Part shown: piece after piece, positions 15,475-23,610 of the stretch
Layout: each line of letters begins with the position of its first letter
Numbering within the stretch: position 1 is the stretch's first letter
Source: Anaerolineae bacterium
Lineage (GTDB): Bacteria; Chloroflexota; Anaerolineae; DUEN01
Reading direction: 5' to 3'
DNA: 64,000 nucleotides
NCBI GenBank assembly: GCA_025060615.1
Contig: JANXBS010000004.1
Span: 162,521 to 226,520, forward strand
The notes under the pieces: model-generated
The model's input: the letters and a program-made list of their open reading frames with translations, nothing else
The model's database searches: none
Told to the model about the DNA's origin: nothing
Program-made: the position numbers and the translations under genes

Positions 15475-16601
15475 TGGTGATTCATCACCCCCATCCGTTG
15501 CGGGTGACTGTTCTCTTCAACCTGAAGGAAAACGCCCCACATGACGGGCCATTGCCTCCGGACGCATGGGCCGATCTAGACTCAGAGACGACCGTAGAGG
15601 CCATTGCCATGGCACTGCGTAGCGCCGGACATCAGGTCAGCTTACTCGAGGGCAACCCAGACGCATTCGAAATCTTGCGGCGCGATCCGCCAGATATCGC
15701 CTTCAACATCTGCGAGGGACATCGCGGCGAGGCACGGGAGGCCCAAATCCCTGCCATCCTAGAAATGCTTGGCATTCCATATACGGGAAGCCGTGTGCTC
15801 ACGCAGGCGCTCAGCCTGGACAAGGCGATGTGCAAGCGGCTGTTTTGCTACCATGGCCTTCCTACTCCACCGTTCCAGGTGTTCTACCGGGCAGACGAGC
15901 CGTTAGCGCCTGACCTGGAATTTCCTCTCTTCGTCAAGCCGGGTTGGGAGGGAACAAGCATGGGGGTGACCTCGCGCTCGATCGTATATGATGAGCGCGC
16001 TCTGCGACGGCAAGTGGCGTATATCCTGGATACTTATCGGCAAGGAGCACTGGTAGAGCAGTTCATCGAAGGCCGGGAGTTCACCGTGGGTGTCCTGGGC
16101 AATGAGGATCCCCTTGTGTTCCCGCCGATGGAGGTGGACTTATGCGAGTGCCCACCTGAGGAACGCGGCTTGTACACTGCTCGTATCAAGAGCGAGCTGG
16201 CTACAGCGCCGCGCTATCTGGTCCCAGCGCCACTGCCAGCCGCGCTAAATGAGACACTGCAGCGCCTAGCACTAGGAGCCTGCCGGGCGATCGGGGTACT
16301 GGATATAGCCCGAGTAGATTTCCGCGTAGACCGAGAGGGCCGACCGTGGATTTTGGAGATCAACGCGCTGCCGGGCCTGAATCCGGAACTGAGCGACCTG
16401 TGCATCTACACGAGGCTGCTGGGGATCCCTTACGAGTGGCTGATCAACCGCATCCTGGATCTCGCGTGCGCTCGCTATGGGTTGCCCACGTCTGAGGCGT
16501 TCTACCAGCCCATACCATATGACCCACCACAGCTGGGCGAGGTGCGCATCACTCGTGTAGGCGAACCTGTCCGCTCGATGCAGATGGCGGTGGTGGGATA
16601 G
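15474..16601 (+). CDS. ATP-grasp ligase, D-Ala-D-Ala ligase-like
   Basis: 375 residues. The pattern follows the Ddl family: an N-terminal domain (PPDIAFNICEGHRGEAREAQ, then ILEMLGIPYTGS), a central ATP-grasp part (LSLDKAMCKRLFCYHGLPTP, LFVKPGWEGTSMGV, ALVEQFIEGREFTVGVLG) and the metal-binding end (VDFRVDREGRPWILEINALP). Ddl joins two D-alanines for peptidoglycan, but several proteins of this subgroup join other amino acids or peptides. The one-base overlap with kamA suggests its substrate might be beta-lysine or a related amino acid; this is inference. The protein has 30 or so extra residues at the C-terminus after the catalytic domain. Confidence 0.85.
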   Translation: MVIHHPHPLRVTVLFNLKENAPHDGPLPPDAWADLDSETTVEAIAMALRSAGHQVSLLEGNPDAFEILRRDPPDIAFNICEGHRGEAREAQIPAILEMLGIPYTGSRVLTQALSLDKAMCKRLFCYHGLPTPPFQVFYRADEPLAPDLEFPLFVKPGWEGTSMGVTSRSIVYDERALRRQVAYILDTYRQGALVEQFIEGREFTVGVLGNEDPLVFPPMEVDLCECPPEERGLYTARIKSELATAPRYLVPAPLPAALNETLQRLALGACRAIGVLDIARVDFRVDREGRPWILEINALPGLNPELSDLCIYTRLLGIPYEWLINRILDLACARYGLPTSEAFYQPIPYDPPQLGEVRITRVGEPVRSMQMAVVG

Positions 16602-16679
16602 AGGCATCTCGGAAAGGGTAAGCTGGCAAGCCCCTAAAGGAAGCGCAATCCTCTTGAAAAGGTGAAAGCAGACAATACT

Positions 16680-17222
16680 TCATGGTTGCCGTGTCAACAC
16701 CGGATGCAGCTCTTTACGGCCATCTACGAAGACAGCCACCCATTCAGCCAGACGCTGGCCCAGCCGTCGGCAGGAGGCGATCTCCTCCTCCTGCCGCGGC
16801 TCACCGGCGAGCACTGCACCATAGTGCAGCGTGAACCGGCGCGCCACATAATCCGGTACCCCGAAGACCAGAAAGCCATAATTCATCAGCATGATCAGTG
16901 TGGACAGGCACGCCAGCTCCGCTCCGCCACCCCAGCCGCCGGATGACGAAAACGCGCAGGCGATTTTGCCATCCACCTTGCTCCACACCTCGTCCACGAC
17001 CTCGTCCCAGAAGCGTTTCATCTTCCAGGACATCACACCCAGGTTGGTAGGGGTCCCCACCGCCAGGCCGTCGCACCAGAAGATATCCTCGGCGCTCGCC
17101 TCATCCACCGAGCGCAGCCGCACTTGGATGCCGGGTACTTCACGCGCTCCTTGGGCTACTTCCTCGGCCATCTTTTGCGTGTGGCCGGTAGCGCTGTCGT
17201 ACAGGACCAACACTTTACCCAT
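16680..17222 (-). CDS. Flavodoxin / NAD(P)H:quinone oxidoreductase-like (WrbA-type fold)
   Basis: 180 residues. The FMN phosphate loop VLYDSATGHTQKMAEEV (residues 6-22) begins the domain; GLAVGTPTNLGVMSWKMKRF (about 52-71) and SSSGGWGGGAELACLSTLIM (about 93-112) contact flavin in this family. It probably transfers electrons to quinones or acts as a flavodoxin-like reductase in the cytoplasm. Length is slightly below WrbA (about 200), so the exact subfamily is uncertain. ATG has GGAGGAGA upstream. It stands alone between the ATP-grasp gene (convergent) and a decayed oxidoreductase stub. Confidence 0.82.
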   Translation of the reverse strand: MGKVLVLYDSATGHTQKMAEEVAQGAREVPGIQVRLRSVDEASAEDIFWCDGLAVGTPTNLGVMSWKMKRFWDEVVDEVWSKVDGKIACAFSSSGGWGGGAELACLSTLIMLMNYGFLVFGVPDYVARRFTLHYGAVLAGEPRQEEEIASCRRLGQRLAEWVAVFVDGRKELHPVLTRQP

Positions 17223-17466
17223 GTGGACGTCTCCTCCGCGTTATAGCAGCAGGGTACTACTGCACTGAAGCGTAACTGAAGAAACGGAGAGATCTAGAGG
17301 GGCTTGGTCCCTCCAGAAAACTTTTTAAAAGCAACCTTTCACCTGCCTTCCCTGGCCTATGAGAAAGGCTAGATAAGGCCAGAAAAGGACAGGTAATCGC
17401 TTTTTGTGGAGGGAATTCCCTCCACCCTCCTTCGGACGGGAGGCAAGGGTTCATCACGTGATAAGG

Positions 17467-17601
17467 CTAGCCGATTTCCTCTACCGAGAGGTCACATACG
17501 GCGGCTATCTCGAAGCTAGGCATGGTATGAAGATACGGGATATACATGATCCGAGCGATCTGGCCTAACCCGATGACGCCAACACGTATGGGCTTACCAT
17601 A
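17467..17601 (-). pseudogene. Truncated Gfo/Idh/MocA oxidoreductase stub
   Basis: The minus strand carries GKPIRVGVIGLGQIARIMYI, then PYLHTMPSFEIAAVCDLSVE and EIG, and a stop: the first 45 or so residues of a Gfo/Idh/MocA Rossmann domain. The ATG that has a proper GGAGG site is one base out of frame with the conserved sequence, so the stub is both frameshifted and truncated (normal length about 350). It starts about 10 bp after the zinc dehydrogenase stop, showing it was once the second gene of that operon. Confidence 0.7.
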
Positions 17602-17609
17602 GAGGCCTC

Positions 17610-18560
17610 CTAAGCGATGATGACCGCCTTTACAAAGCCGGCCGGCTTTGTGAGCAACGCTCGGAAGGCGTCGTCCACCTGATCCAGCCCAAAGCGATGA
17701 GTGACCAGAGGCGCGGTCTGCAGCTTGCCAGCGGCTAGCAGCGTCAGCCCACGACGCATACAGTCCATCTGGTACCCGGCTCGTCGCTCATGGGCATTGA
17801 GTACCTCCAGGGCTTTCCAGTTCCATAGCTCCACGTCCACCTGCCGAGGCCCGCCTTGATGGTAGCCGAGGATAGAGAGCACCCCGTGCTCCCGCACCAT
17901 CTGCCCGGCCAAGGTCAGCCCCACCTGCGTGCCAGAAGCCTCGATGGCTACGTCTACTCCGTAGCCCTTGCCAAGCTGGCTCCACTGCGTGAGCTTCAGG
18001 GCCTCCCCCACCTGTTCCGGCTTTAGCACTTCGTCGGCCCCGAAACGACGGGCCATCTCCAACGCCTCGTCCCGGATGTCTACGCCGATAATGCGCGCCG
18101 GCCCCTTCATGCGCATCGCCTGCAACATCAATAGCCCCATAAATCCTAGCCCGACGATGGCCACCGTGTCGCCCAACTCGACCCGGGTGCGCCGCGCCGC
18201 GCTGATCACGCAGGAAATCGGCTCGCCTAGGACGATGTCGTATCCGATGCCTTCGGGAATGGGCATGACGTGGGTGTACGGCGCCACGGCGTATTCGGCA
18301 AATCCCTTCTGGAACAGTCCAGTCACCGCCATCCCCGGCCGCATATCCCGCACTTCACCACCCACCTCGACGACCTCGCCCGCTACTTCGTGGCCGAACT
18401 CGCGAGGATACGGGCCGCCATCCCCGCGCCAACCGTGCAGCTCTGAAGCGCACACCCCGCAGGCCTTCACGCGAATGAGCACATCGTGCGGGCCAACGGC
18501 GGGGAGCGGACGCTCCTCCAAACGGCTATGCTGCGGTTCGACCAGAACAGATTGTTTCAT
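17610..18560 (-). CDS. Zinc-dependent alcohol/polyol dehydrogenase-like protein
   Basis: 316 residues, medium-chain dehydrogenase/reductase family. The catalytic zinc region is present (ACGVCASELHGWRGDGG, then FGHEVAGEVVEVG), as is the NAD-binding motif TVAIVGLGFMGLLMLQAM with the acidic residue in IIGVDIRDEALEMARRFG. The usual lobe of four closely spaced cysteines for structural zinc is missing: after GMAVTGLFQKGFAEYAVAP there are no Cys clusters, explaining the short length. Substrate is probably a sugar alcohol or sugar derivative, since a Gfo/Idh/MocA stub follows in the same operon. AGGAGG precedes the ATG. Confidence 0.88.
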   Translation of the reverse strand: MKQSVLVEPQHSRLEERPLPAVGPHDVLIRVKACGVCASELHGWRGDGGPYPREFGHEVAGEVVEVGGEVRDMRPGMAVTGLFQKGFAEYAVAPYTHVMPIPEGIGYDIVLGEPISCVISAARRTRVELGDTVAIVGLGFMGLLMLQAMRMKGPARIIGVDIRDEALEMARRFGADEVLKPEQVGEALKLTQWSQLGKGYGVDVAIEASGTQVGLTLAGQMVREHGVLSILGYHQGGPRQVDVELWNWKALEVLNAHERRAGYQMDCMRRGLTLLAAGKLQTAPLVTHRFGLDQVDDAFRALLTKPAGFVKAVIIA

Positions 18561-18599
18561 GCGAACACCTCCTGAGAGTCAGCATATTGGCCATGCGCA

Positions 18600-18627
18600 A
18601 CTTTAGCACATTTTCGTCCGGCTGCAA
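18600..18627 (-). promoter_or_regulatory. Promoter for the zinc dehydrogenase
   Basis: On the minus strand TTGCAG, 16 bp, TAAAGT; 40 bp upstream of the ATG at 18560. Confidence 0.55.
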
Positions 18628-18710
18628 ATGATCCGTGACTTCTCTCATATGTTCCCAGATTGGATCCCTCCCCCTTATTGAAAAACCTTGACCACGCTCA
18701 ACGCGCCGTT

Positions 18711-18739
18711 TTGACAATTCCACCCCCCTCGGTTATACT
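18711..18739 (+). promoter_or_regulatory. Promoter for the tRNA cluster
   Basis: TTGACA (18711-18716), 17 bp, TATACT (18734-18739): near-perfect consensus 28 bp before the tRNA-Ser 5' end. Confidence 0.8.
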
Positions 18740-18767
18740 AGCCCTGTCCAAGGGGAAAAGCCTTGAT

Positions 18768-18858
<91 letters not shown>

Positions 18859-18887
18859 GACATAGGGTCAGAAGGCTCCCATGGCCT

Positions 18888-18979
18888 GGGGAGGTGCCAG
18901 AGTGGTCGATTGGGGCCGCCTGCTAAGCGGTTGTAGGGGCTTTAAACCTCTACCCAGGGTTCGAATCCCTGCCTCCCCG
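18888..18979 (+). tRNA. tRNA-Ser (GCU)
   Basis: Acceptor GGGGAGG/CCTCCCC, anticodon stem CCGCC..., loop giving anticodon GCT, long variable arm, T-arm AGGGTTCGAATCCCT. CCA not encoded. It reads AGC/AGU. Confidence 0.95.
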
Positions 18980-19021
18980 CCTGTGCCGGGCGGCACCCAT
19001 AAGAATCGCTCCGGCTGACAA

Positions 19022-19094
19022 GCCCTCGTAGCTCAGGGGATAGAGCGCAGCGCTGCGGACGCTGAGGCCGCAGGTTCAAGTCCTGCCGAGGGTA
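19022..19094 (+). tRNA. tRNA-Arg (GCG)
   Basis: Acceptor GCCCTCG/CGAGGGT, D-arm GCTC/GAGC, anticodon stem CAGCG/CGCTG around loop CTGCGGA, T-arm GCAGGTTCAAGTCCTGC. The anticodon is GCG, not the ACG (inosine) normally used by bacteria for CGU/CGC/CGA. CCA not encoded. Confidence 0.9.
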
Positions 19095-19214
19095 CCTGAG
19101 AAGCCCTAAGCAGATCCTTTTGCACAGGCTTCACAAGCGCCAAAAAGGCGATACGCTCTGCAGAAGGGGTTTGCAGTTTCGCTAAGCCAACTTTTTTCTC
19201 ATTTAGTCCAGTTT

Positions 19215-20615
19215 TTACAACGCCTCTTGAGAGCCGCTCGATTCTATTAGTTTTTTCGCCTGGGCGATTTGCGCCTCCACCGCCGCCCGGGCCGTGCCTC
19301 CAACGCTGTTACGCCGCTCGACAGAGCGCTCGAAATCCCACACTTCGGTCACGTCCTCCTCAAACAGCGGAGAGATAGCCTGGAGCTCAGACAGAGACAA
19401 CTGGCTGAGAGGGACGCCCAGCACTTCAGCGCGACGCACAGCCTGGCCGACTACATGATGGCTTTGCCGAAATGGCATTCCCTTGCGCACCAGATAATCG
19501 GCCAGATCGGTGGCCAGCAGATCGGCGGAGAGGGCTGCGGCCATACGCTCTGGGTGTAATTTCATGCCACGCAACACCGCTGCTGCCACCGGTAGCGCGA
19601 TGGCCAGGGTGTCGGCCGCGTCGAAGAGCCGCTCCTTGTCCTCTTGTAAATCGGAATTGTACGTCAGGGGCAACCCCTTGAGCACCGTCAGCAGCGCGGT
19701 CAGGTCCCCGATCAGCCGCCCGGCCTTGCCGCGCAGCAGCTCTAGTGTGTCTGGATTTCTCTTCTGAGGCATCAGGCTGGAGCCGGTGCTGTGCGCTTCG
19801 GACAAAGTGACGAAGCCATATTCCGCTGTGCACCACAGGGTGAGATCGCCCGCCAGCCGGCTGAGGTGCACGCCTAGGATGGCCGCCCAGCTCAAAAACT
19901 CCAGAATAAAGTCGCGATCGGAAACGGTATCCATTGCATTGAGCGTAATCCCGGGAAAGCCCAATTCCTCCGCCAATGCCTCTCGGTCTACGCCGAAAGG
20001 ATTGCCAGCAAGCGCGCCCGTGCCCAGCGGGCACAGTTCTGCCCGTCGCATGAGATCATCCAGCCGCTCGCGATCGCGCTGCCACATCCAGAAGTAAGCC
20101 ATCATCCACAGCGCGAAGCGCACTGGCTGGGCGCGCTGAAGATGGGTATAGCCTGGCATGAGCACATCCAGCCCTTCCTCCGCCCGCTCGATGGCCGCCC
20201 GTTGCAGATCTACCAGCGCCGCCCGCAGCTCTGAGGCCGTAGCCCGCAGCCACAGCTTCATATCGGTGACGATTTGATCGTTGCGAGAGCGCCCGGTGTG
20301 CAACTTGCCGGCGAGCTCTGTTCCAATCAGCTCGCCCAGCCGCCGTTCATTGGCCGTATGGATGTCTTCATCGCTGGCCCGAAGGACGAAGGCGCCCGCT
20401 GCCCATTCGGCGCGCACCTGTTCCAGTCCCTCGATCAGGCGATCCCGCTCCGCTTCGGTGATAAGGCCGGCGCGGCAGATCGCTCGCGCCCAGGCGATAG
20501 AGCCGGTGATGTCCACATCCCAAAGCCGCTGATCGAAGCCGATGGAATGCGTGAATCGAGCGGCCAGAGGGTCTGGCCCAGTGCGAAAGCGGCCTCCCCA
20601 AAGCATAGTCATCAT
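19215..20615 (-). CDS. argH: Argininosuccinate lyase
   Basis: 466 residues, normal length. It splits argininosuccinate into arginine and fumarate, the last step of arginine synthesis, as a cytoplasmic tetramer. Family landmarks: MLWGGRFRTGPDPLAARF at the N-terminus, HTGRSRNDQIVTDMKLWL (about 106-123), PGYTHLQRAQPVRFALWM (about 154-171), and the fumarase/lyase signature GSSLMPQKRNPDTLELLRGK with the catalytic-loop serine. Its ATG directly follows the mutM stop, with AGAGG in the overlap, so it is the last gene of a run sigma-anti-sigma-mutM-argH. Confidence 0.97.
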   Translation of the reverse strand: MMTMLWGGRFRTGPDPLAARFTHSIGFDQRLWDVDITGSIAWARAICRAGLITEAERDRLIEGLEQVRAEWAAGAFVLRASDEDIHTANERRLGELIGTELAGKLHTGRSRNDQIVTDMKLWLRATASELRAALVDLQRAAIERAEEGLDVLMPGYTHLQRAQPVRFALWMMAYFWMWQRDRERLDDLMRRAELCPLGTGALAGNPFGVDREALAEELGFPGITLNAMDTVSDRDFILEFLSWAAILGVHLSRLAGDLTLWCTAEYGFVTLSEAHSTGSSLMPQKRNPDTLELLRGKAGRLIGDLTALLTVLKGLPLTYNSDLQEDKERLFDAADTLAIALPVAAAVLRGMKLHPERMAAALSADLLATDLADYLVRKGMPFRQSHHVVGQAVRRAEVLGVPLSQLSLSELQAISPLFEEDVTEVWDFERSVERRNSVGGTARAAVEAQIAQAKKLIESSGSQEAL

Positions 20616-21428
20616 TTACCTCTGACATTGAGGGCAGAAATACGTGGAACGCTGTGCCAACCGAATGCGAACGATCGGCGTGCCACAGGCTGGGCATGGC
20701 TGATCGGCGCGCCGAACGACCTGGAATTTCTCTTGAAAATGACCTTGGCCGGTCATAGGCGGGCGATAATTTCTCAGCGTGCTACCACCAGCCCGGATGG
20801 CCTCAGCCAGAACAGAGCGAATGGCCGCGTGCAGTCGCAAGACGTTACCGTAGTCCAAGCTGTTGGCCGGCCGGCGCGGGTCAATCCGCGCAGCGAAGAG
20901 CGCCTCGTCTGCGTAGATGTTGCCGATCCCGGCGATGCAGGTTTGGTCTAACAGCGCGGCTTTGATAGAAGCAGTGCGCCCCCGCAAGCGCGCCGCCAGC
21001 TCCTGCGGCGTGAACGCCCCATCCAGCGGCTCCGGCCCGAGCTTCCCGACGAGCTCCTCAGCATCGTCCACCAGCCACAGACGGCCGAACTTGCGCGGAT
21101 CATTAAAGTGAAGGGCCTGTCCATCGTCTAACCACAACACCACATGCGTGTGTCGCTCGATCGGATAGTGCGCAGGCCGTACGCTCAGGTTGCCGGTCAT
21201 CCGCAAGTGGATGACCAGCGAAGCTCCACTGGCCAAGGGCATCAGCAGGTATTTGCCGCGTCGCGTCACGTTGATGATCTGCTGCCCCCGGGCCGCCGAG
21301 GGAAACACCTCGGCTGAAGGCGCTACGATCGCGCCGGGCCACCAGATGGCCACATCCGTAATTCGGCGTCCCACTAAATAGGCCCGCAGCTCGCGAGCAT
21401 AGATCTCCACTTCAGGAAGCTCGGGCAT
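20616..21428 (-). CDS. mutM: Formamidopyrimidine-DNA glycosylase
   Basis: 270 residues. Removes 8-oxoguanine and ring-opened purines and cuts the abasic site. The N-terminus MPELPEVEIYARELR gives the catalytic proline (Pro2) and Glu3; the conserved lysine lies in RRGKYLLMPL; the helix-two-turn-helix holds LDQTCIAGIGNIYADEALF; and the C-terminal zinc finger has CPACG and CPQCQR. Every key residue is present. Positioned 13 bp after the anti-sigma gene and directly before argH. Confidence 0.97.
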   Translation of the reverse strand: MPELPEVEIYARELRAYLVGRRITDVAIWWPGAIVAPSAEVFPSAARGQQIINVTRRGKYLLMPLASGASLVIHLRMTGNLSVRPAHYPIERHTHVVLWLDDGQALHFNDPRKFGRLWLVDDAEELVGKLGPEPLDGAFTPQELAARLRGRTASIKAALLDQTCIAGIGNIYADEALFAARIDPRRPANSLDYGNVLRLHAAIRSVLAEAIRAGGSTLRNYRPPMTGQGHFQEKFQVVRRADQPCPACGTPIVRIRLAQRSTYFCPQCQR

Positions 21429-21441
21429 GGATAGACCTCAG

Positions 21442-22722
21442 TTAGCGCGGCCGGATCAGCCAGCTAGCGATCCCCAAGATCACCACTAGTGCCCCCAGCG
21501 CTACCTCTAATGTACGGGTCTGAGCCCTCGAGAGCCCAAAGGGCCCTGGCTGGCTCGCCGGAAGTTCACCGATGAGGCCTTCCGGAGCCGAAGCTTCAGC
21601 TTGCGCTATGGCGACAGACGCCGGCGTCGGCGTGGGCAGCGCCGTCATGACCTCGAACGTTGGCGAAGGCGTAACGGTGGACGTGGCGGTCGGCGCTGGA
21701 GTAGGAGTAGCGGTTGGGCTGGGCGTCGCTGTCGGGGTGGATGTAGGCGTCGAAGTTAGCATCAAGGCCGCCTCCGGCATCACTGCCATCCCACTCTCCT
21801 CTGGTGGAACCTGGCGCGGCGCTAGAGGCTGTGCAAAGGGTATCCGGATTGCGCCGGGGGCACCCCCGCCTTCAGCACCACCACCAGCGCCCGGAGGAAC
21901 AGGCGCGACGGCGCCGCGAAAGGGGATCGCATCCGGCGGCTCCAGCATCCCAGGGGCCATCGGTGGCTCCGTCTGTTCGATCGCTGCCTCCTCCTGGACG
22001 GCCGTCTCCGGCGTCGGCGTCCCCTCAACGGGAGCGGCTAATGCCTCGATCACAGAAGAAACAGCCTCGGCCGTGACGATGGTCATCTCGGAAACCGCGT
22101 GCTCCGGCGTTGGGAGCTCTTGAGTTGGCCGTTCGGCCGCCATTACTGTCGGCGCAGCTTCTTGAACGGTTACCTGGGCTGCGGGAGCTGCCTCATTAGC
22201 TGCCTGCGCGGCGATGACCTCTTCAGTGGGCGTTGCCGTGGGCGCTTGCGCGATCGCCGTCGCCGCAGCAGGTGACTCCTCGAGGGGCAAAGGTGTGTTT
22301 GGCGTTTCCAGCATGGTCTGCGTTGTGCCACGATCGGCAGGGATCGCTGTTTGCCTGGCCCACCAGAGATCGCTGACCAGCAAGACAACGAGAAGCGCAG
22401 CAGCTATTGCGGTGGCGCCGCGGAGGGAAAACGCGAGGAGGGAGAACCGCCATCGAAGCCAGAACGGCCTCTTGTAGAGCGGTGACACATCCGCCTCGCT
22501 TAGTGTGAACGCGCGCGGCAGCGGCGCGCGCGGCAGCTCGGACAGCAATGCGATCGTCTGCCGCAAAGCGCGCAAACGCAGGGCTATCTCTGGATCGCGC
22601 GCAATCGCTTGCTCTACCGCCGCCCGCTCTTCAGGCGTGACCTCATCATCCAGGTAAGCGGAGAGCAGCTCATCAGTCACGCGGATGCGCTTGTGCTCAT
22701 GTCGTTCCGATCGCGAGGCCAT
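21442..22722 (-). CDS. Probable membrane anti-sigma factor with Pro/Thr-rich domain
   Basis: 426 residues from the ATG at 22722, chosen because it follows the sigma gene stop and directly precedes the conserved part; a longer frame would overlap the sigma gene. Residues about 14-75 (TDELLSAYLDDEVTPEERAA, then VEQAIARDPEIALRLRALRQ) match the cytoplasmic anti-sigma domain of RsgI/RseA-like proteins but lack the zinc HxxxCxxC motif. A membrane helix follows (AIAAALLVVLLVSDLWW, about 105). Then come about 270 residues rich in Ala, Pro, Thr and Glu, presumably extracytoplasmic, and a second C-terminal helix (LEVALGALVVILGIASWLI). It probably holds the adjacent ECF sigma inactive. Confidence 0.75.
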   Translation of the reverse strand: MASRSERHEHKRIRVTDELLSAYLDDEVTPEERAAVEQAIARDPEIALRLRALRQTIALLSELPRAPLPRAFTLSEADVSPLYKRPFWLRWRFSLLAFSLRGATAIAAALLVVLLVSDLWWARQTAIPADRGTTQTMLETPNTPLPLEESPAAATAIAQAPTATPTEEVIAAQAANEAAPAAQVTVQEAAPTVMAAERPTQELPTPEHAVSEMTIVTAEAVSSVIEALAAPVEGTPTPETAVQEEAAIEQTEPPMAPGMLEPPDAIPFRGAVAPVPPGAGGGAEGGGAPGAIRIPFAQPLAPRQVPPEESGMAVMPEAALMLTSTPTSTPTATPSPTATPTPAPTATSTVTPSPTFEVMTALPTPTPASVAIAQAEASAPEGLIGELPASQPGPFGLSRAQTRTLEVALGALVVILGIASWLIRPR

Positions 22723-22747
22723 ACGCTTCTTGAACACCCGGTGAGAG

Positions 22748-23389
22748 TCAATCCCTATCCGTAGGACGATATCGCTGCGGGAGAAGTTCCACTCGATCGC
22801 GCAGGAAGTCCCGCAGGTGCCAGCGGGCACGGCTCAGACGCGATTTCACTGTGCCCAGAGGCACGCCGGTGATCTCGGCGATCTCTTGGTAGGAAAACCC
22901 TTCGATGTCAGCCAGGACCAATGTGACCCGTTGATCCTCTGGGAGGGTTTGAATCCCCGCCTGAATCAGCGCATTCAACTCCTGGCGCAGGACGTATTCC
23001 TCGGGATCCCCCCCTCGCTGTATCAGACGAGAGGCATGCTCCAAATCCACCGCCAAATCCTCCAGCGAGGCGGTCGGGCGACGCTGGTGGGCCCGTAGAT
23101 AATCGTAGCAAGTATTCGTCACGATGCGCAGCAGCCAGGACTTAAAAGCCCCCTTGCGAAACTCCCGTAGCGAGCGATAGGCCTTCAGGAAACTGTCTTG
23201 CGTGGCATCCGCTGCCGCATCAGGATCACCCAGGACGCGATACGCCACATTATAGGCCATTTCCTGATACCTGAGCACCAGTTGATTGAAAGCCGCCAGC
23301 TCCCCGCGCTGGGCAGCCTCGATGATCGCCTCTTCGCTTATCTCCGGACGCGCTTTCCACGCGTCCTGACGATGTGCGATCTGTGTCAT
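22748..23389 (-). CDS. ECF RNA polymerase sigma factor
   Basis: 213 residues. Region 2 is FNQLVLRYQEMAYNVAYRVL with ATQDSFLKAYRSLREF (about 34-78), directing -10 recognition. Region 4 is TLPEDQRVTLVLADIEGFSY with QEIAEITGVPLGTVKSRLSR (about 138-192), the helix-turn-helix for the -35 element. The linker is short and there is no region 3, as expected for the ECF (RpoE/SigW-like) class. It is followed 25 bp later by a membrane protein with an anti-sigma-type N-terminus. Confidence 0.94.
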   Translation of the reverse strand: MTQIAHRQDAWKARPEISEEAIIEAAQRGELAAFNQLVLRYQEMAYNVAYRVLGDPDAAADATQDSFLKAYRSLREFRKGAFKSWLLRIVTNTCYDYLRAHQRRPTASLEDLAVDLEHASRLIQRGGDPEEYVLRQELNALIQAGIQTLPEDQRVTLVLADIEGFSYQEIAEITGVPLGTVKSRLSRARWHLRDFLRDRVELLPQRYRPTDRD

Positions 23390-23422
23390 GCCCGGATTCC
23401 CGGCCGACAGTCACGAACCCAT

Positions 23423-23451
23423 TTGACGTTTTGCTGGTGTTCGGCTATACT
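23423..23451 (+). promoter_or_regulatory. Promoter for tRNA-Leu
   Basis: TTGACG (23423-23428), 17 bp, TATACT (23446-23451), 22 bp before the tRNA-Leu 5' end. Confidence 0.75.
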
Positions 23452-23471
23452 GATAATTGATCGTTGCACAA
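23444..23471 (-). promoter_or_regulatory. Possible divergent promoter for the sigma operon
   Basis: On the minus strand TTGTGC, 16 bp, TATAGC overlaps the tRNA-Leu -10 element. Weaker than the plus-strand promoter. Confidence 0.3.
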
Positions 23472-23473
23472 GT

Positions 23474-23557
<84 letters not shown>

Positions 23558-23610
23558 CTCTCCAAGCGATTGAAACCGTTCGGAGAGCATTATACCAGGG
23601 AACCAACTAG

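Noticed and set aside
17310..17460. Possible dispersed element shared with 53480-53580 and 38640-38690
   Set aside because: Only short words such as CACCTGCCTT and TTTTT-AAAA match by eye; not enough to call a repeat without alignment.
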